64,000 bases of DNA, from assembly GCA_910588205.1 (NCBI GenBank), contig CAJUQK010000002.1:1-64000 (forward strand), given 5' to 3'. Shown here piece by piece: positions 23,435-32,418 of this stretch (its first letter is position 1; every line of letters begins with the position of its first letter). The DNA comes from an uncultured Eggerthellaceae bacterium. GTDB taxonomy: Bacteria; Actinomycetota; Coriobacteriia; Coriobacteriales; Eggerthellaceae. Below the pieces are notes generated by a model. That model saw nothing but the letters and a program-made list of their open reading frames with translations. It ran no database searches and was not told the DNA's origin. The position numbers and the translations under genes were made by a program.

Positions 23435-25107
23435 TCCAGGCGAATAACGTCTGCGCGCCGCTGGACGCGATGCTCCCCGGGCGCGAGGATCTGCTCGCGC
23501 AGGAGGTGGCGCGCGCGGTGGGAGCAACCCCAGAGCGACTGAGTAGCATGCGGGTGCTGCGCTCGTCGGTGGATGCGCGGAAGCGCTCGGATGTCCACTT
23601 CGTCTTGAATGTGCAGGTGGAGGTCAAGGGCCTTGACCGCGTTGAGGATGCGCATCCTAAGAAGGGCGTCCAAGTGATGGTGCCGAAGGAGCCGCAGCCG
23701 TGCGCATTCCCGGATCTCTCTGCGCATGTGGCTGCTGCGGACGCGCTCTGTCCCATCGTCGTGGGCGCCGGTCCGGCGGGCCTGTTCTGCGCACTCGCCC
23801 TAGCGCGCGCGGGCCTTCGTCCCCTCCTCATAGAGCGTGGGCGTCCCGTTGAGGAGCGCATGCGCGATGTGCGTACGTTCGCGAATGGCGGACGCCTCGA
23901 TGAGGAGTCGAACATCCAGTTCGGCGAGGGCGGGGCGGGCACATTCTCCGATGGGAAGCTGACCACGGGCACGAAGAGCCCTTTCGCGCGCTTCGTGCTG
24001 GAGGAGTTCGTAGCTTGTGGGGCGCCCGGGGATATCCTGATAGACGCGAAGCCCCATATCGGCACAGACTATCTGCCGAAGGTGGTCAAGAACCTGCGTC
24101 GGCAGATAGAAGATGCTGGGGGTGAGGTGCGCTTCTCCACGCAGCTCAAAGCGTGTCGATGGGACGGTCCTGATGACACAGCCCGCGTTACAGTCACCTT
24201 GCGTGACTTGCGCACAGGCGAGGAGGAGGAACTCGAAACCGACGCGCTCATGCTGGCTGTAGGCCATTCGGCCCGAGATACCTTCGCAATGCTGGATGAC
24301 GCAGGCGTGGCCATGGTACGTAAGCCCTTCGCTGTGGGCGTGCGCATCGAGCATGCGCAGCATGCCATCGATGAAGCCCAGTACGGCTCTTCCGCGGGCC
24401 ATCCGGCATTGCCGTCGGCGGACTACAAGCTGGCGGTGCATACCTCGCAAGAGCGTGGCGTCTATACGTTCTGCATGTGCCCGGGTGGTCAAGTGGTCGC
24501 TGCCGCCAGCGAGGCAGGTGGCGTCTGCGTGAACGGCATGAGCGACCACGCGCGGAGTGGAGAGAATGCGAACAGCGCACTCTTGGTAGAGGTGCGCCCC
24601 GATGACTTCCCGTTGGAGGAGGGAGTATTGGCCGGAGTGGCCTTTCAACGTCAGCTGGAGCAGGCGGCCTATCGGGTGTGCGGGGAGACCTATGCCGCCC
24701 CGGCCCAGACGGTAGGGGATTTCCTAGAGGGTTCGAAAGGCGGCCCGTTGGGTTCGGCCACCTATCCACGGGGAGTGGTGGAAGCCGACCTCCATGAGGT
24801 GCTGCCCGCTTTCGTGACAGAGGCACTGGAAGAGGCGTTGCCCCGGCTTGGACGCAAGCTCAAGGGTTTCAACAGTCCAAAGGCGGTTATGACAGCGGTG
24901 GAGGCGCGCAGCTCCAGCCCTGTGCGCATCGTGCGAGACAAGGCGACGCTCCAGTCCGTTTCTCATCCAGGTCTCTATCCGGTAGGCGAAGGCGCTGGCT
25001 ATGCAGGCGGCATCATGAGCGCTGCCTGCGATGGGCTACGTGTGGCCGAGGCGGTCATAGCGGCGGTTGCTGCAAGCCAAGGACAGGATAGTGGTACGGG
25101 GTCATAG
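23428..25107 (+). CDS. Uncharacterised FAD-dependent dehydrogenase (COG2509-like)
   Basis: A 559-residue protein with a short N-terminal segment of about 100 residues, then an FAD-binding VGAGPAGLFCALALARAG motif, NIQFGEGGAGTFSDGKL, and a C-terminal GEGAGYAGGIMSAACDG motif. This is the layout of the widespread COG2509 FAD-dependent dehydrogenases, whose substrate is unknown. The start at 23428 lies inside the end of the preceding gene (ATG overlapping TGA), indicating coupling; upstream in-frame extension to 23365 has no ribosome binding site. A strong terminator follows. Confidence 0.88.
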   Translation: MLIQANNVCAPLDAMLPGREDLLAQEVARAVGATPERLSSMRVLRSSVDARKRSDVHFVLNVQVEVKGLDRVEDAHPKKGVQVMVPKEPQPCAFPDLSAHVAAADALCPIVVGAGPAGLFCALALARAGLRPLLIERGRPVEERMRDVRTFANGGRLDEESNIQFGEGGAGTFSDGKLTTGTKSPFARFVLEEFVACGAPGDILIDAKPHIGTDYLPKVVKNLRRQIEDAGGEVRFSTQLKACRWDGPDDTARVTVTLRDLRTGEEEELETDALMLAVGHSARDTFAMLDDAGVAMVRKPFAVGVRIEHAQHAIDEAQYGSSAGHPALPSADYKLAVHTSQERGVYTFCMCPGGQVVAAASEAGGVCVNGMSDHARSGENANSALLVEVRPDDFPLEEGVLAGVAFQRQLEQAAYRVCGETYAAPAQTVGDFLEGSKGGPLGSATYPRGVVEADLHEVLPAFVTEALEEALPRLGRKLKGFNSPKAVMTAVEARSSSPVRIVRDKATLQSVSHPGLYPVGEGAGYAGGIMSAACDGLRVAEAVIAAVAASQGQDSGTGS

Positions 25108-25131
25108 GAAGGAATGCGGACGATTCCTGTA

Positions 25132-25157
25132 GGGGCCGACCGTGGTCGGCCCCTTTT
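25132..25157 (+). terminator. Intrinsic terminator after the flavoprotein operon
   Basis: A 10-bp perfect stem (GGGGCCGACC at 25132-25141 with 25144-25153), a 2-base loop and TTTT. The palindrome belongs to the same GGCCGA/TCGGCC repeat type seen inside the long dispersed repeat, so a repeat unit may serve as terminator. Confidence 0.75.
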
Positions 25158-25172
25158 GCGCCTGGGATAATG

Positions 25173-25290
25173 CCCTTCCCCGTAAGGGGCGTTCGGCCTT
25201 AGGCCTTGGCTTTCGAAAAGACGTGATGCTTCGCTTATATCACGCTTTTCTCGGCCTGCGGAATCGGCCTCAACCCCTCACGGGGAAGGG
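25173..25290. repeat. 118-base imperfect palindrome
   Basis: The outer arms are CCCTTCCCCGT (25173-25183) and ACGGGGAAGGG (25280-25290), an 11-bp perfect inverted repeat. Inner arms also pair, including GAAAAG/CTTTTC and CGTGAT/ATCACG around a short loop. No coding frame is credible. The form is like a miniature inverted-repeat element. Confidence 0.6.
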
Positions 25291-25307
25291 CTGTCTTCTG
25301 CATAAAC

Positions 25308-25707
25308 AAAAAATCCTCACCGCACTGCTGATGGGACCCTGCGGGTCCGCATCACCACTGCGGGCGGCTCGTCGCCGCATCATCGCGCTTCGCGCGGGAG
25401 GAGGTGCGGCGCATGGGGTTCTTTGACCAGCAGCAATCAACCGCCGCCTAACTATTTCCGCTGCTTACGCAGCGGGGGGGCGGGTTGTGACCGGAACGGG
25501 AATGCATGGTTTTCTGGGGTGTAACGGGTTCGGGCCGAGCCAGCTCGGCCCCTACGGGTGATGTTGCATTCTCCGGGTTATGGCGTTGGGTCGAACACGT
25601 TCGATCCCTACGGATCGTACGCCAGGTGCACTCGGGTGAACCATACCTGTCAGGTTGCCTGTACGGCATACCCGGGTGAATCATGCATTGCAGGTTGCCG
25701 TAGGGGC
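25308..25707. repeat. Long dispersed intergenic repeat, copy B
   Basis: This stretch repeats positions 1-365 in the same orientation, with point changes and a duplicated distal unit (GGTGAACCATACCTGTCAGG-like, then GGTGAATCATGCATTGCAGG). It includes the palindromes around 25530 and 25590 with CCCCTACG tails. The distal end continues as GTAGGGGCGGACCGTG, another unit of the same style. The rest of the 25108-25794 gap holds the terminator, the palindrome described separately and no gene. Confidence 0.85.
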
Positions 25708-25742
25708 GGACCGTGATTGCCTCGGCAGTCCCTGCCATAGAA

Positions 25743-25767
25743 AAGCCCCCGGCAGACCCAGGGGCTT
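25743..25767 (-). terminator. Intrinsic terminator of the minus-strand cupin pair
   Basis: A 7-bp stem (AAGCCCC at 25743-25749 with GGGGCTT at 25761-25767), followed on the minus strand by TTTTC. It lies 27 bases after the stop of the second cupin gene. Confidence 0.7.
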
Positions 25768-25794
25768 AGGCAGGGGAGGCTTTGCCAGGAAGGC

Positions 25795-26214
25795 TCAGGA
25801 AGTGGTCACTGCCTGAGCATAGGTGCCGGTGGATCCTGCTGACCAGTGGATCACGGGACGCGTGACCTCTTCGATGACGTAGGGACAATGCTTCACTCCG
25901 GCAGGAATGAAGATGACCCCGCTCTTGTCCATGGTGATCCACTCATCATCCACCATGAAGCGTACGATGGCTCCCAGATCAGTAGGGTCATCGGGGTTTG
26001 ATCCCACGAACCCGACATGTTCATCGAAATCATGGGTGTGGGGCTTCTGCATCGTCCCCGTGTTCTTCAAGAACCAGGTAAGGGTGAAATAGGGTGCTCC
26101 GGGGATCACGTCGGAGTTGAGCAGGATGACATTGCGGCGGATGACATCGCCTTCATCATCAATGTTGTCGAAATCAAGGGAATAGGTCGAAAGGTACTTC
26201 TCTGCTGCGCTCAT
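25795..26214 (-). CDS. Single-domain cupin protein A
   Basis: A 139-residue protein with one cupin fold. Metal-site motifs are HTHDFDE (two histidines and a glutamate) and a later GVKHCP histidine, matching the usual three-His/one-Glu set. AAGGAGGAACC places the start at 26214 rather than 26262. It is about half identical by eye to the cupin at 26270-26683, 55 bases upstream, and they probably form an operon. Cupins of this type can be isomerases, hydrolases or dioxygenases; in an anaerobe a non-oxidative role is more likely. The function is unknown. Confidence 0.85.
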   Translation of the reverse strand: MSAAEKYLSTYSLDFDNIDDEGDVIRRNVILLNSDVIPGAPYFTLTWFLKNTGTMQKPHTHDFDEHVGFVGSNPDDPTDLGAIVRFMVDDEWITMDKSGVIFIPAGVKHCPYVIEEVTRPVIHWSAGSTGTYAQAVTTS

Positions 26215-26269
26215 GGTTCCTCCTTGTTCGTTACGGGTCCAGGGCAAAAGGCCCTTCGCCACTCATCTG

Positions 26270-26683
26270 CTATCTCAGCTGTTGATAGACCCCGGAATTG
26301 CCACCGGACCAATGGATGATGGGCTTATCCACACGCTCGATGTAATAGGGACAGTGCGGGACGCCAGCCGGGATGAAGAGGATAGTGCTCTCTTCGATGG
26401 TCACCCATTCGCCGTCTATCATGAAGCGGACCCGTCCGTTCAGGTTCGTGGGGTCATCTGGGTCAGAACCGGCGAAGCCGAGGTATTCGTCGAAGTCATG
26501 AACGTGGGTGTCGGTGCACGGGTCCCCTGGATTGCAATACCAGGTGATGGTGAAGTACGGGGCTCCCGGCAATACGTCTCCATTCAGAAGCAGGATATTG
26601 CGGCGAAAGGTCTCCCCGTCTTCGGTCATCTGATGGCTGTTCGGGCGAACGAAATGCGACACGTAACGTTCGAGGTTGGCCAT
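26270..26683 (-). CDS. Single-domain cupin protein B
   Basis: A 137-residue paralogue of cupin A with the motifs HVHDFDEYLGF and GVPHCPYYIER. The start at ATG 26683 lies nine bases from GGAGAGG; ATG 26689 is only three bases from it and is less likely. The gene heads the minus-strand cupin pair and is divergent from the MFS/reductase operon, with 246 bases between. Having two near-identical-length paralogues side by side suggests a heteromer or two related substrates. Confidence 0.85.
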   Translation of the reverse strand: MANLERYVSHFVRPNSHQMTEDGETFRRNILLLNGDVLPGAPYFTITWYCNPGDPCTDTHVHDFDEYLGFAGSDPDDPTNLNGRVRFMIDGEWVTIEESTILFIPAGVPHCPYYIERVDKPIIHWSGGNSGVYQQLR

Positions 26684-26929
26684 GGTCATCCTCTCCTTCC
26701 CTTGGTTGATGATCTAGAGCTTGGCAAGAGCACCCCTTCTCTGGGCGATGTGCTTCCCCAGGGGGGGTCCCATCGAATATATCTCCCTACATCCTTTGAG
26801 CGCCATTGCTGATTCCGCCAAACATATCCCCCTTTTTTCTCATGGTTCGTAGGTAGCGGTTGCAGATCTCTCCGGGCTATAGTGCGCTGCAGAATGGGGG
26901 CTTGACGGGGTAGTGGAGAGGGGAGGGGC

Positions 26930-28129
26930 ATGGACGGGAAACTGTGGAACAAAGGCTTCGCACTCTGCCTGCTCCTCCAGACGGTCTATATGCTGTCTTT
27001 CAATATGGTGACGCCCCTGATCGCGCAGTACGCTGTGATCATCGGCGAGACCACGGCCATGGCGGGCCTTATCGCTGGGATGTTCTCCTTCTGTGCCTTG
27101 GCGTTCCGTCCATTCGTGGGATATGCCTCTGACCATGTGAACCGCAGTCGGTTCATGCTGCTCGGACTCGTCATAGGGGCGATGGCCATGATAGGCTACG
27201 GGCTTTCTCAGACTGCTGCCATGCTCGTGGCGTTCCGTGTCTTACATGCGCTCGCGCTTTCCATCCAGACCACGGTCATCACCGTCATAGCCATCGACTT
27301 CATCCCCTCCCATCGCATTGCCGAGGGTGTGGGGTATGTGGGGATCGCTGCCATGGTGGGCATGTCGCTGGGCCCGGGGCTCGGGATAGCGGTAGCAGAG
27401 GGCATCGGTCATGCCATGGCTTTCTTCGGAGGGGCTCTGCTCATGCTGGGAGCTGCTGGGGTGAGTTTCGCGCTTCCCGTTAAGCCCTATGATCCCCCGC
27501 CGCCCACCCGGTTCTCATTGGCGCAGGCCATCGATGTGGATGCCATCCCCCTTTCGGTGTCAGCGCTGTCCTTCGCATTCTGCGCGGGTCTGACCTCTAG
27601 CTTCATGGTGCTGCTGGGAGACGAGCGTGGCATCAGCGGCATCGCCTGGTTCTTCTTTATCTCCTCTCTGGGGATGGTATTCGTGCGTCCCCTGGCTGGC
27701 CGCATCACGGACAGGCGTGGGCTTACGGGCATCGCCCTCGTCGGCTTCGCCTCGGAGGGCTTGGCGGTGACATCGATCGCGCTGGCAGCGTCGTTACCGA
27801 TGATCCTTGCAGGGGCGGTTTTCCGTATCTTCGGTCAAGGAGCGGCCCAGTCCTCTATCCAAGGGTGCGTGCTCAAGGATGCTCCCGATGAGAAGCGGGG
27901 CGTAGCCAGCTCAACGTTCTATCTCGGCATCGATGCCGGCCAGGGGCTCGGTGCCATCATCGGCGGCGCGATAGCGGATTCCTGTGGATATGCAGCAGCA
28001 TTCCTTTCGGGTCCCTGCGTGTTGGGCGTGGGATTCCTGGCGTTCCTCTGGTGGAAGCTGCGGGCCAAGCGGCCCGCTCCTCATAGAACGGAAATGGATT
28101 CGAATGTATCAGGAAAGGGGAGAGCATGA
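26930..28129 (+). CDS. Major facilitator superfamily transporter (cupin/OYE cluster)
   Basis: A 399-residue MFS permease with 12 predicted membrane helices, the motif GYASDHVNRSRF after helix 2, and a second half beginning near residue 205. GGGGAGGGG lies just before the start. The stop overlaps the reductase start (ATGA at 28126-28129), so transporter and enzyme are translationally coupled. It most likely imports the reductase substrate. The substrate is not predictable. Confidence 0.9.
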   Translation: MDGKLWNKGFALCLLLQTVYMLSFNMVTPLIAQYAVIIGETTAMAGLIAGMFSFCALAFRPFVGYASDHVNRSRFMLLGLVIGAMAMIGYGLSQTAAMLVAFRVLHALALSIQTTVITVIAIDFIPSHRIAEGVGYVGIAAMVGMSLGPGLGIAVAEGIGHAMAFFGGALLMLGAAGVSFALPVKPYDPPPPTRFSLAQAIDVDAIPLSVSALSFAFCAGLTSSFMVLLGDERGISGIAWFFFISSLGMVFVRPLAGRITDRRGLTGIALVGFASEGLAVTSIALAASLPMILAGAVFRIFGQGAAQSSIQGCVLKDAPDEKRGVASSTFYLGIDAGQGLGAIIGGAIADSCGYAAAFLSGPCVLGVGFLAFLWWKLRAKRPAPHRTEMDSNVSGKGRA

Positions 28130-30081
28130 GCGGGTTCGAACATGTATTCACGCCATTCATCTTCGGGCCGGTGACGGTGAAGAACAGGATCGAGATGGCT
28201 CCGACTGGTTACAACATGGGCCTGTTCAACGGAGAGGGTACCGAAGCGATGGTGGCCTATTATGAGAGCCTAGCTAAGGGTGGGGCGGCTATCGTGACCA
28301 TCGGGGAGACCCCCATTGATTTCGGCTATTCCAACACCTTCCGGCCGTGCTTGAATCTGGGGTCTGATGATGCCATCCACTATCTATTCCGGGTGAATGA
28401 GGCCGTGGCGCGGTATGGGGCGAAGCTCTCCATCGAGATCCAGCATGGGGGCCGTTCCATTCGTTCGCGCTCAGAGAACATAGCCCCCTCATCCATCCAT
28501 GACTCTAATGAGAGGGCAGCGGCAAAGGCAGAAGGACGTCCGCTCAAGGTCATCCATGAGATGGATCAGGCGATGATCGATGAGGTGATCGAGAATTTCG
28601 CCAACGCTTTCTTGCGATGTAAGAAAGCGGGGATGGAGATGGCCATGCTCCATGGTGCCCATGGTCACCTGATCGCACAGTTCCTCTCTCCCTACTGCAA
28701 CCACCGCACTGACGCTTACGGAGGCAGTTTGGAGAACCGGGCGCGCTTCGCCCTTGAGGTGCTCGACGCTATTCGCGCCAAGGTCGGCCGAGGTTTTGCC
28801 ATCGAATACCGCATTAGCGCCGATGAGCTGGTAGAGGGCGGTATGCACCCGGAGGAGACGATCGAATTCGTTCGCATGATCGAGGATAAGATCGATCTGC
28901 TCCATGTGTCAGCGGGCATGTGCAGCTCTGATAGGACCATGCGGTACATGATCCAGCCCATGTATATGCCTCATTGCATCAATGTGCATTATGCCGAACG
29001 ATTCCGCAAGGCGGTGTCAGTGCCTGTCGTAGCCGTTGGCTCTATCACCACCATGGAGGAGGCGGAGGAGATCCTCGCTTCTGGTCAGGCGGATATGGTT
29101 GCCATGGCGCGTGCCATCATGGCAGGCGGCAACACGGTCAATGATGCCAAGCGTGGAAAGACCGAGGATACGCGTCCGTGCTTGCGGTGCTGGACGTGCA
29201 ATAAGCACTCAGGCATGGGAGTGCCAGTGCGGTGCGCTGTCAACCCTAAGCTCGGGAAGGAGATGCAGCTGCTGCGCATCCCTCCGAAAGCCGACGCTGA
29301 GCTCATTGCCATCGTGGGTGGGGGACCAGCGGGCATGCAGACAGCCCTCTCGGCGGCGGAGCGTGGGTGCCGATCGGTGATCTTCGAGCGCAATAGCAGT
29401 TTGGGCGGCAAGCTGATCTTGGCGGCAGGGGTTGAGTACAAACAGGATATCCGCCGTTATCTGGAATGGATGCGCGCTCAAGTGGCGAAGAATGATCTCA
29501 TAGAGGTGCGCCTTGATACCGAGGCCACCCCTGAGCGCATCCGCGAGCTTCATCCTGATGCCGTGGTGATCGCCGTGGGGGCAGAGCCTCGCATCCCGGA
29601 CTTCCCGGGCCAAGAGCTCAACAACGTCATCTGGTTCGGCGATGTGGATACGGGGGCAGTACCGGTGGGAGAGCGTGTCGTGCTCATCGGTGGCGGTCCC
29701 AGCGGTGCTGAGACCGCCCTGCAGCTCGCTCGGGATGGGAAGACGGTCACGCTGGTGGACCGCAATCCAGAGCGGGTGGTGAAGGGGCGGTGGGTCAAAT
29801 GCCTTGATGCTGAGCTTGCTGACAACGGCGTGGTGTTTCGTTTCCAAAGCCAGCTTGCCCGGGTGACAGAGCGAGGGGCTGTTATCACTGATCAGCACTG
29901 GCGCGAGGAGGAGATTCCGGCTGACACCATCATCTTGTCCTTGGGATTCTCCTCTGATAAGAAAGCCGTGGAAACTCTCACAGGTCTGGCACCGGATACC
30001 TATGTCATCGGGGATTGCAAGAAGGTGAACAGCGTGATGCAGGCCGTTCACGACGGCTTCAACGTGGCGAGCATCCTCTAG
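28126..30081 (+). CDS. Old-yellow-enzyme/FAD fusion reductase (dienoyl-CoA-reductase-like)
   Basis: The 651-residue protein has three parts. Residues 1 to about 350 are an FMN-binding TIM barrel, with HGAHGHLIAQFLSP and the family segment TDAYGGSLENRARF. Next comes a [4Fe-4S] site with spacing Cys-x2-Cys-x2-Cys-x11-Cys (CLRCWTCNKHSG and RCAVNP). A FAD/NAD(P) domain follows from about 390, with IVGGGPAGMQTAL and a second LIGGGPSGAETALQL. Relatives include 2,4-dienoyl-CoA reductase, BaiCD/BaiH, cinnamate reductase FldZ and the daidzein reductase of equol-forming Eggerthellaceae. They reduce activated C=C bonds. The substrate here is unknown. Confidence 0.92.
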   Translation: MSGFEHVFTPFIFGPVTVKNRIEMAPTGYNMGLFNGEGTEAMVAYYESLAKGGAAIVTIGETPIDFGYSNTFRPCLNLGSDDAIHYLFRVNEAVARYGAKLSIEIQHGGRSIRSRSENIAPSSIHDSNERAAAKAEGRPLKVIHEMDQAMIDEVIENFANAFLRCKKAGMEMAMLHGAHGHLIAQFLSPYCNHRTDAYGGSLENRARFALEVLDAIRAKVGRGFAIEYRISADELVEGGMHPEETIEFVRMIEDKIDLLHVSAGMCSSDRTMRYMIQPMYMPHCINVHYAERFRKAVSVPVVAVGSITTMEEAEEILASGQADMVAMARAIMAGGNTVNDAKRGKTEDTRPCLRCWTCNKHSGMGVPVRCAVNPKLGKEMQLLRIPPKADAELIAIVGGGPAGMQTALSAAERGCRSVIFERNSSLGGKLILAAGVEYKQDIRRYLEWMRAQVAKNDLIEVRLDTEATPERIRELHPDAVVIAVGAEPRIPDFPGQELNNVIWFGDVDTGAVPVGERVVLIGGGPSGAETALQLARDGKTVTLVDRNPERVVKGRWVKCLDAELADNGVVFRFQSQLARVTERGAVITDQHWREEEIPADTIILSLGFSSDKKAVETLTGLAPDTYVIGDCKKVNSVMQAVHDGFNVASIL

Positions 30082-30129
30082 CTGCTCGCTACGAAGGGGA
30101 TGAGTGGTTGGCCTTGAGGGAAAGGACGG

Positions 30130-30660
30130 ATGATGGACGAGCAAGCTACCGTAATGGATAACGGAGGGGTTTGGGGCAAGTACATCTTGCAAGACCTTCA
30201 GCTCCCAGCGATCCATAGCACTCCGGAAGCCATAGAGAAGTACGAGAAGGCGGGCCGCAAGAGGATCCACTGGATGGATGGCCATGTGATGCCGGGAGCC
30301 TTCCAGATCAACACCGCCTGGTATTACGAGCCGAACCACGAGTACATGGATCGATGGGCCTTGGAGGAAGGGGAGAGCGGCACCATCGGAAAGCCGCATT
30401 CCCACACCGTAGATGAGCTACTCTGCTTCTACGGCTCTGATCCCTATCATCCCTATGACCTATGCGGTGAGGTGGAGATATGGATAGAGGGGGAGCGTCA
30501 TCTGCTCACCAAGAGCTCCCTCATCTTCCTGCCCGCAGGCGTCTCTCATCTGCCGCTGTATGTGAACCGAGTGGAGCGTCCCATTTTTCATTTCTCACTC
30601 TTGCTGAACGATGAGTATTCCTTTGCTTGCGAGAACGGGGAGATATTCCAGGCTAAATAG
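30130..30660 (+). CDS. Single-domain cupin protein C
   Basis: A 176-residue cupin, longer at the N-terminus and in one loop than cupins A and B but clearly related (MPGAFQINTAWYYE, KPHSHTVDELLCFYGSDP, IFLPAGVSHLPLYV, RPIFHFS). The metal ligands are the two histidines and glutamate of HSHTVDE and the later histidine of GVSHLP. It follows the reductase by 48 bases and is in the same operon. Its presence suggests the cupin acts on the reductase substrate or product. ATG 30133 is an alternative start. Confidence 0.85.
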   Translation: MMDEQATVMDNGGVWGKYILQDLQLPAIHSTPEAIEKYEKAGRKRIHWMDGHVMPGAFQINTAWYYEPNHEYMDRWALEEGESGTIGKPHSHTVDELLCFYGSDPYHPYDLCGEVEIWIEGERHLLTKSSLIFLPAGVSHLPLYVNRVERPIFHFSLLLNDEYSFACENGEIFQAK

Positions 30661-30688
30661 GAGGGGGATCGCTATCATCTCGATGACA

Positions 30689-30714
30689 GCCCCTGAGGCA
30701 TGCGCCTCAGGGGC
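30689..30714. terminator. Bidirectional terminator between convergent genes
   Basis: An 11-bp perfect stem (GCCCCTGAGGC at 30689-30699 with 30704-30714) and ATGC loop, extended by GATGAC/GTCATC flanks. It sits midway between the cupin C stop and the convergent PucR stop, so it can serve both. There is no T-tract. Confidence 0.7.
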
Positions 30715-30723
30715 CGATCGTCA

Positions 30724-32418
30724 TCAGTGGGCGTTCTTCGCGAAATGGTGCACGAAATCCAGATACAATCGGTGGCGCACCATGGGGAGGTTGAGCGAGA
30801 GGTCGAATCGCTTCTCGAACTTGTTGATATGGTAGACCACCGTGTTGCGGTGCATGTTGAGCTTCTTCGCCACATCGCTTGCGTTGCACTCTGTGCAGAG
30901 GTATTCCCAGAGCAGGCCGATGAAGTCTCCTCCTTGGGATCGGTCTTCCTCATCTAAGATCCGCACGATGCTGTTGGCGAAGACGCTGCCGTGCATCTCT
31001 GGGTCTATGCTGCCATCTACTAACATGAATTGCAGCGTATGCTCGAAGGGGATGGCCGGGAACGCGCCTTGCCCATCGTAGCCTGCAGGGTACTCTGCTT
31101 TCAGTAAGCGTTCGCAGCGAAAGGCGTCGCTTGTCTGCTGGTAGGCGAAGGTGATGTCGCTAATGTAGCGGAACGGCTGGGAGAGCGCACAGACCAGGCC
31201 ATAGGGTTCGAAGAGCAGGTCTGTGGTGCGGCGCAAGGTCTTGCGCAGGGATATGCCGCCGAGGTTGTTGGTAGGCGAGCAGATGAGCACTAGAAGATCA
31301 TCGTGATACATGAACGGGTAGCAATGACCGGGGAATAGATCCACTGCTGCGCGGATGGCTTCGCGGCTTCGGTCAAATGATAGCTCCGGGTTGATCCGGT
31401 AACGGGCAAGGCGGAAGCAGTCGGTGTTCGGGATCACCGTGGCGCTCAGCTGGGTCCTGATGTACTCCTGGTTCATGCTCTTGTTGTCCAGCATCCGTAT
31501 CAGGATCTTGTGGCAGGAGCTCTCCACCTCAAGATGACCATTCCAGAATTCTGTGCAGATGGCTGCCACGTGAGTAGACAGGATGGAGAAGATGTCCTCT
31601 CGGGATCTGATGAGCTCCGGCTCCTTGCAGACCATGGTGAGGTGGAAGAGGTAGGCACCATCGATGAAGAAGGGCATGTGAAGGGTATGGAAGGGGCAGA
31701 GCGCATCGGGCTCGCATATCACCGTGGTGTTCCGCGGTCCTACCCGGGGCAGCACCTCCCTCTTCAGGAATGCTATCTGCTCTGGGCTGTAGCAGCCTTC
31801 GGTCACCAGGGTGGTATAGGGGCCAGCAGGTGGATCGATATCCTTGGATGCGGCTATGAGATTGAAGCCGGTGTCGGTGATGCAGACGAATTCAGGGGCG
31901 AAGAAGCACTGGGTGTCAACGACCTTCTGGAGCTTCCCCCGCCGTGCACGTCCTTCGCCTTCATAGACGATGTGGGAGAGCTCCATCTCCCAAAGCCAGA
32001 GGGTAAGGAAGAGCCCTTGGATGCGTTTTACGTAATGGAGATAGTCCTGCTCACCCTTGATGACTAGGCTTCGCTGGGGCAGATGGGAAGGCGCTTCGTT
32101 CTCCTCGGTAATGGCGATGAACAGCGATCCTAAAGGGAGGTTGCGTGTTTCGATGAAAGAGGAAATGGCATCGGCGGGGCCGATGAACATGAGCCCCTCC
32201 TGGAACGACGCATCTGAGATCACCGCTGGGTCAGTGATGTCCACGGCCCAGCGGTAGGCCCCACGTGTTCTCTTGGGAGCGGAGAGGATCGCGTTCGGTC
32301 CTAGATGGGCCAAGAGCATGTTCAGTGTGACGGTTGCTTCCTTAGCCATATGATGAAGGGGGATGGTGCGGTTGAAGTCCTCGGGTCTCGTCCTACGCAC
32401 CTCGTGATCATCAGTCAT
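30724..32418 (-). CDS. PucR-type transcriptional regulator (cupin/OYE and module 3)
   Basis: A 564-residue one-component regulator. The C-terminal PucR helix-turn-helix is clear (NASDVAKKLNMHRNTVVYH). The N-terminal half has no recognisable small-molecule domain. It lies between the cupin/OYE operon and the divergent MFS of module 3, so it could control either. Translation starts at ATG 32418, six bases from a run of eight G that forms the only ribosome-binding-site-like sequence. Slippage in that run could alter expression. Confidence 0.85.
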   Translation of the reverse strand: MTDDHEVRRTRPEDFNRTIPLHHMAKEATVTLNMLLAHLGPNAILSAPKRTRGAYRWAVDITDPAVISDASFQEGLMFIGPADAISSFIETRNLPLGSLFIAITEENEAPSHLPQRSLVIKGEQDYLHYVKRIQGLFLTLWLWEMELSHIVYEGEGRARRGKLQKVVDTQCFFAPEFVCITDTGFNLIAASKDIDPPAGPYTTLVTEGCYSPEQIAFLKREVLPRVGPRNTTVICEPDALCPFHTLHMPFFIDGAYLFHLTMVCKEPELIRSREDIFSILSTHVAAICTEFWNGHLEVESSCHKILIRMLDNKSMNQEYIRTQLSATVIPNTDCFRLARYRINPELSFDRSREAIRAAVDLFPGHCYPFMYHDDLLVLICSPTNNLGGISLRKTLRRTTDLLFEPYGLVCALSQPFRYISDITFAYQQTSDAFRCERLLKAEYPAGYDGQGAFPAIPFEHTLQFMLVDGSIDPEMHGSVFANSIVRILDEEDRSQGGDFIGLLWEYLCTECNASDVAKKLNMHRNTVVYHINKFEKRFDLSLNLPMVRHRLYLDFVHHFAKNAH

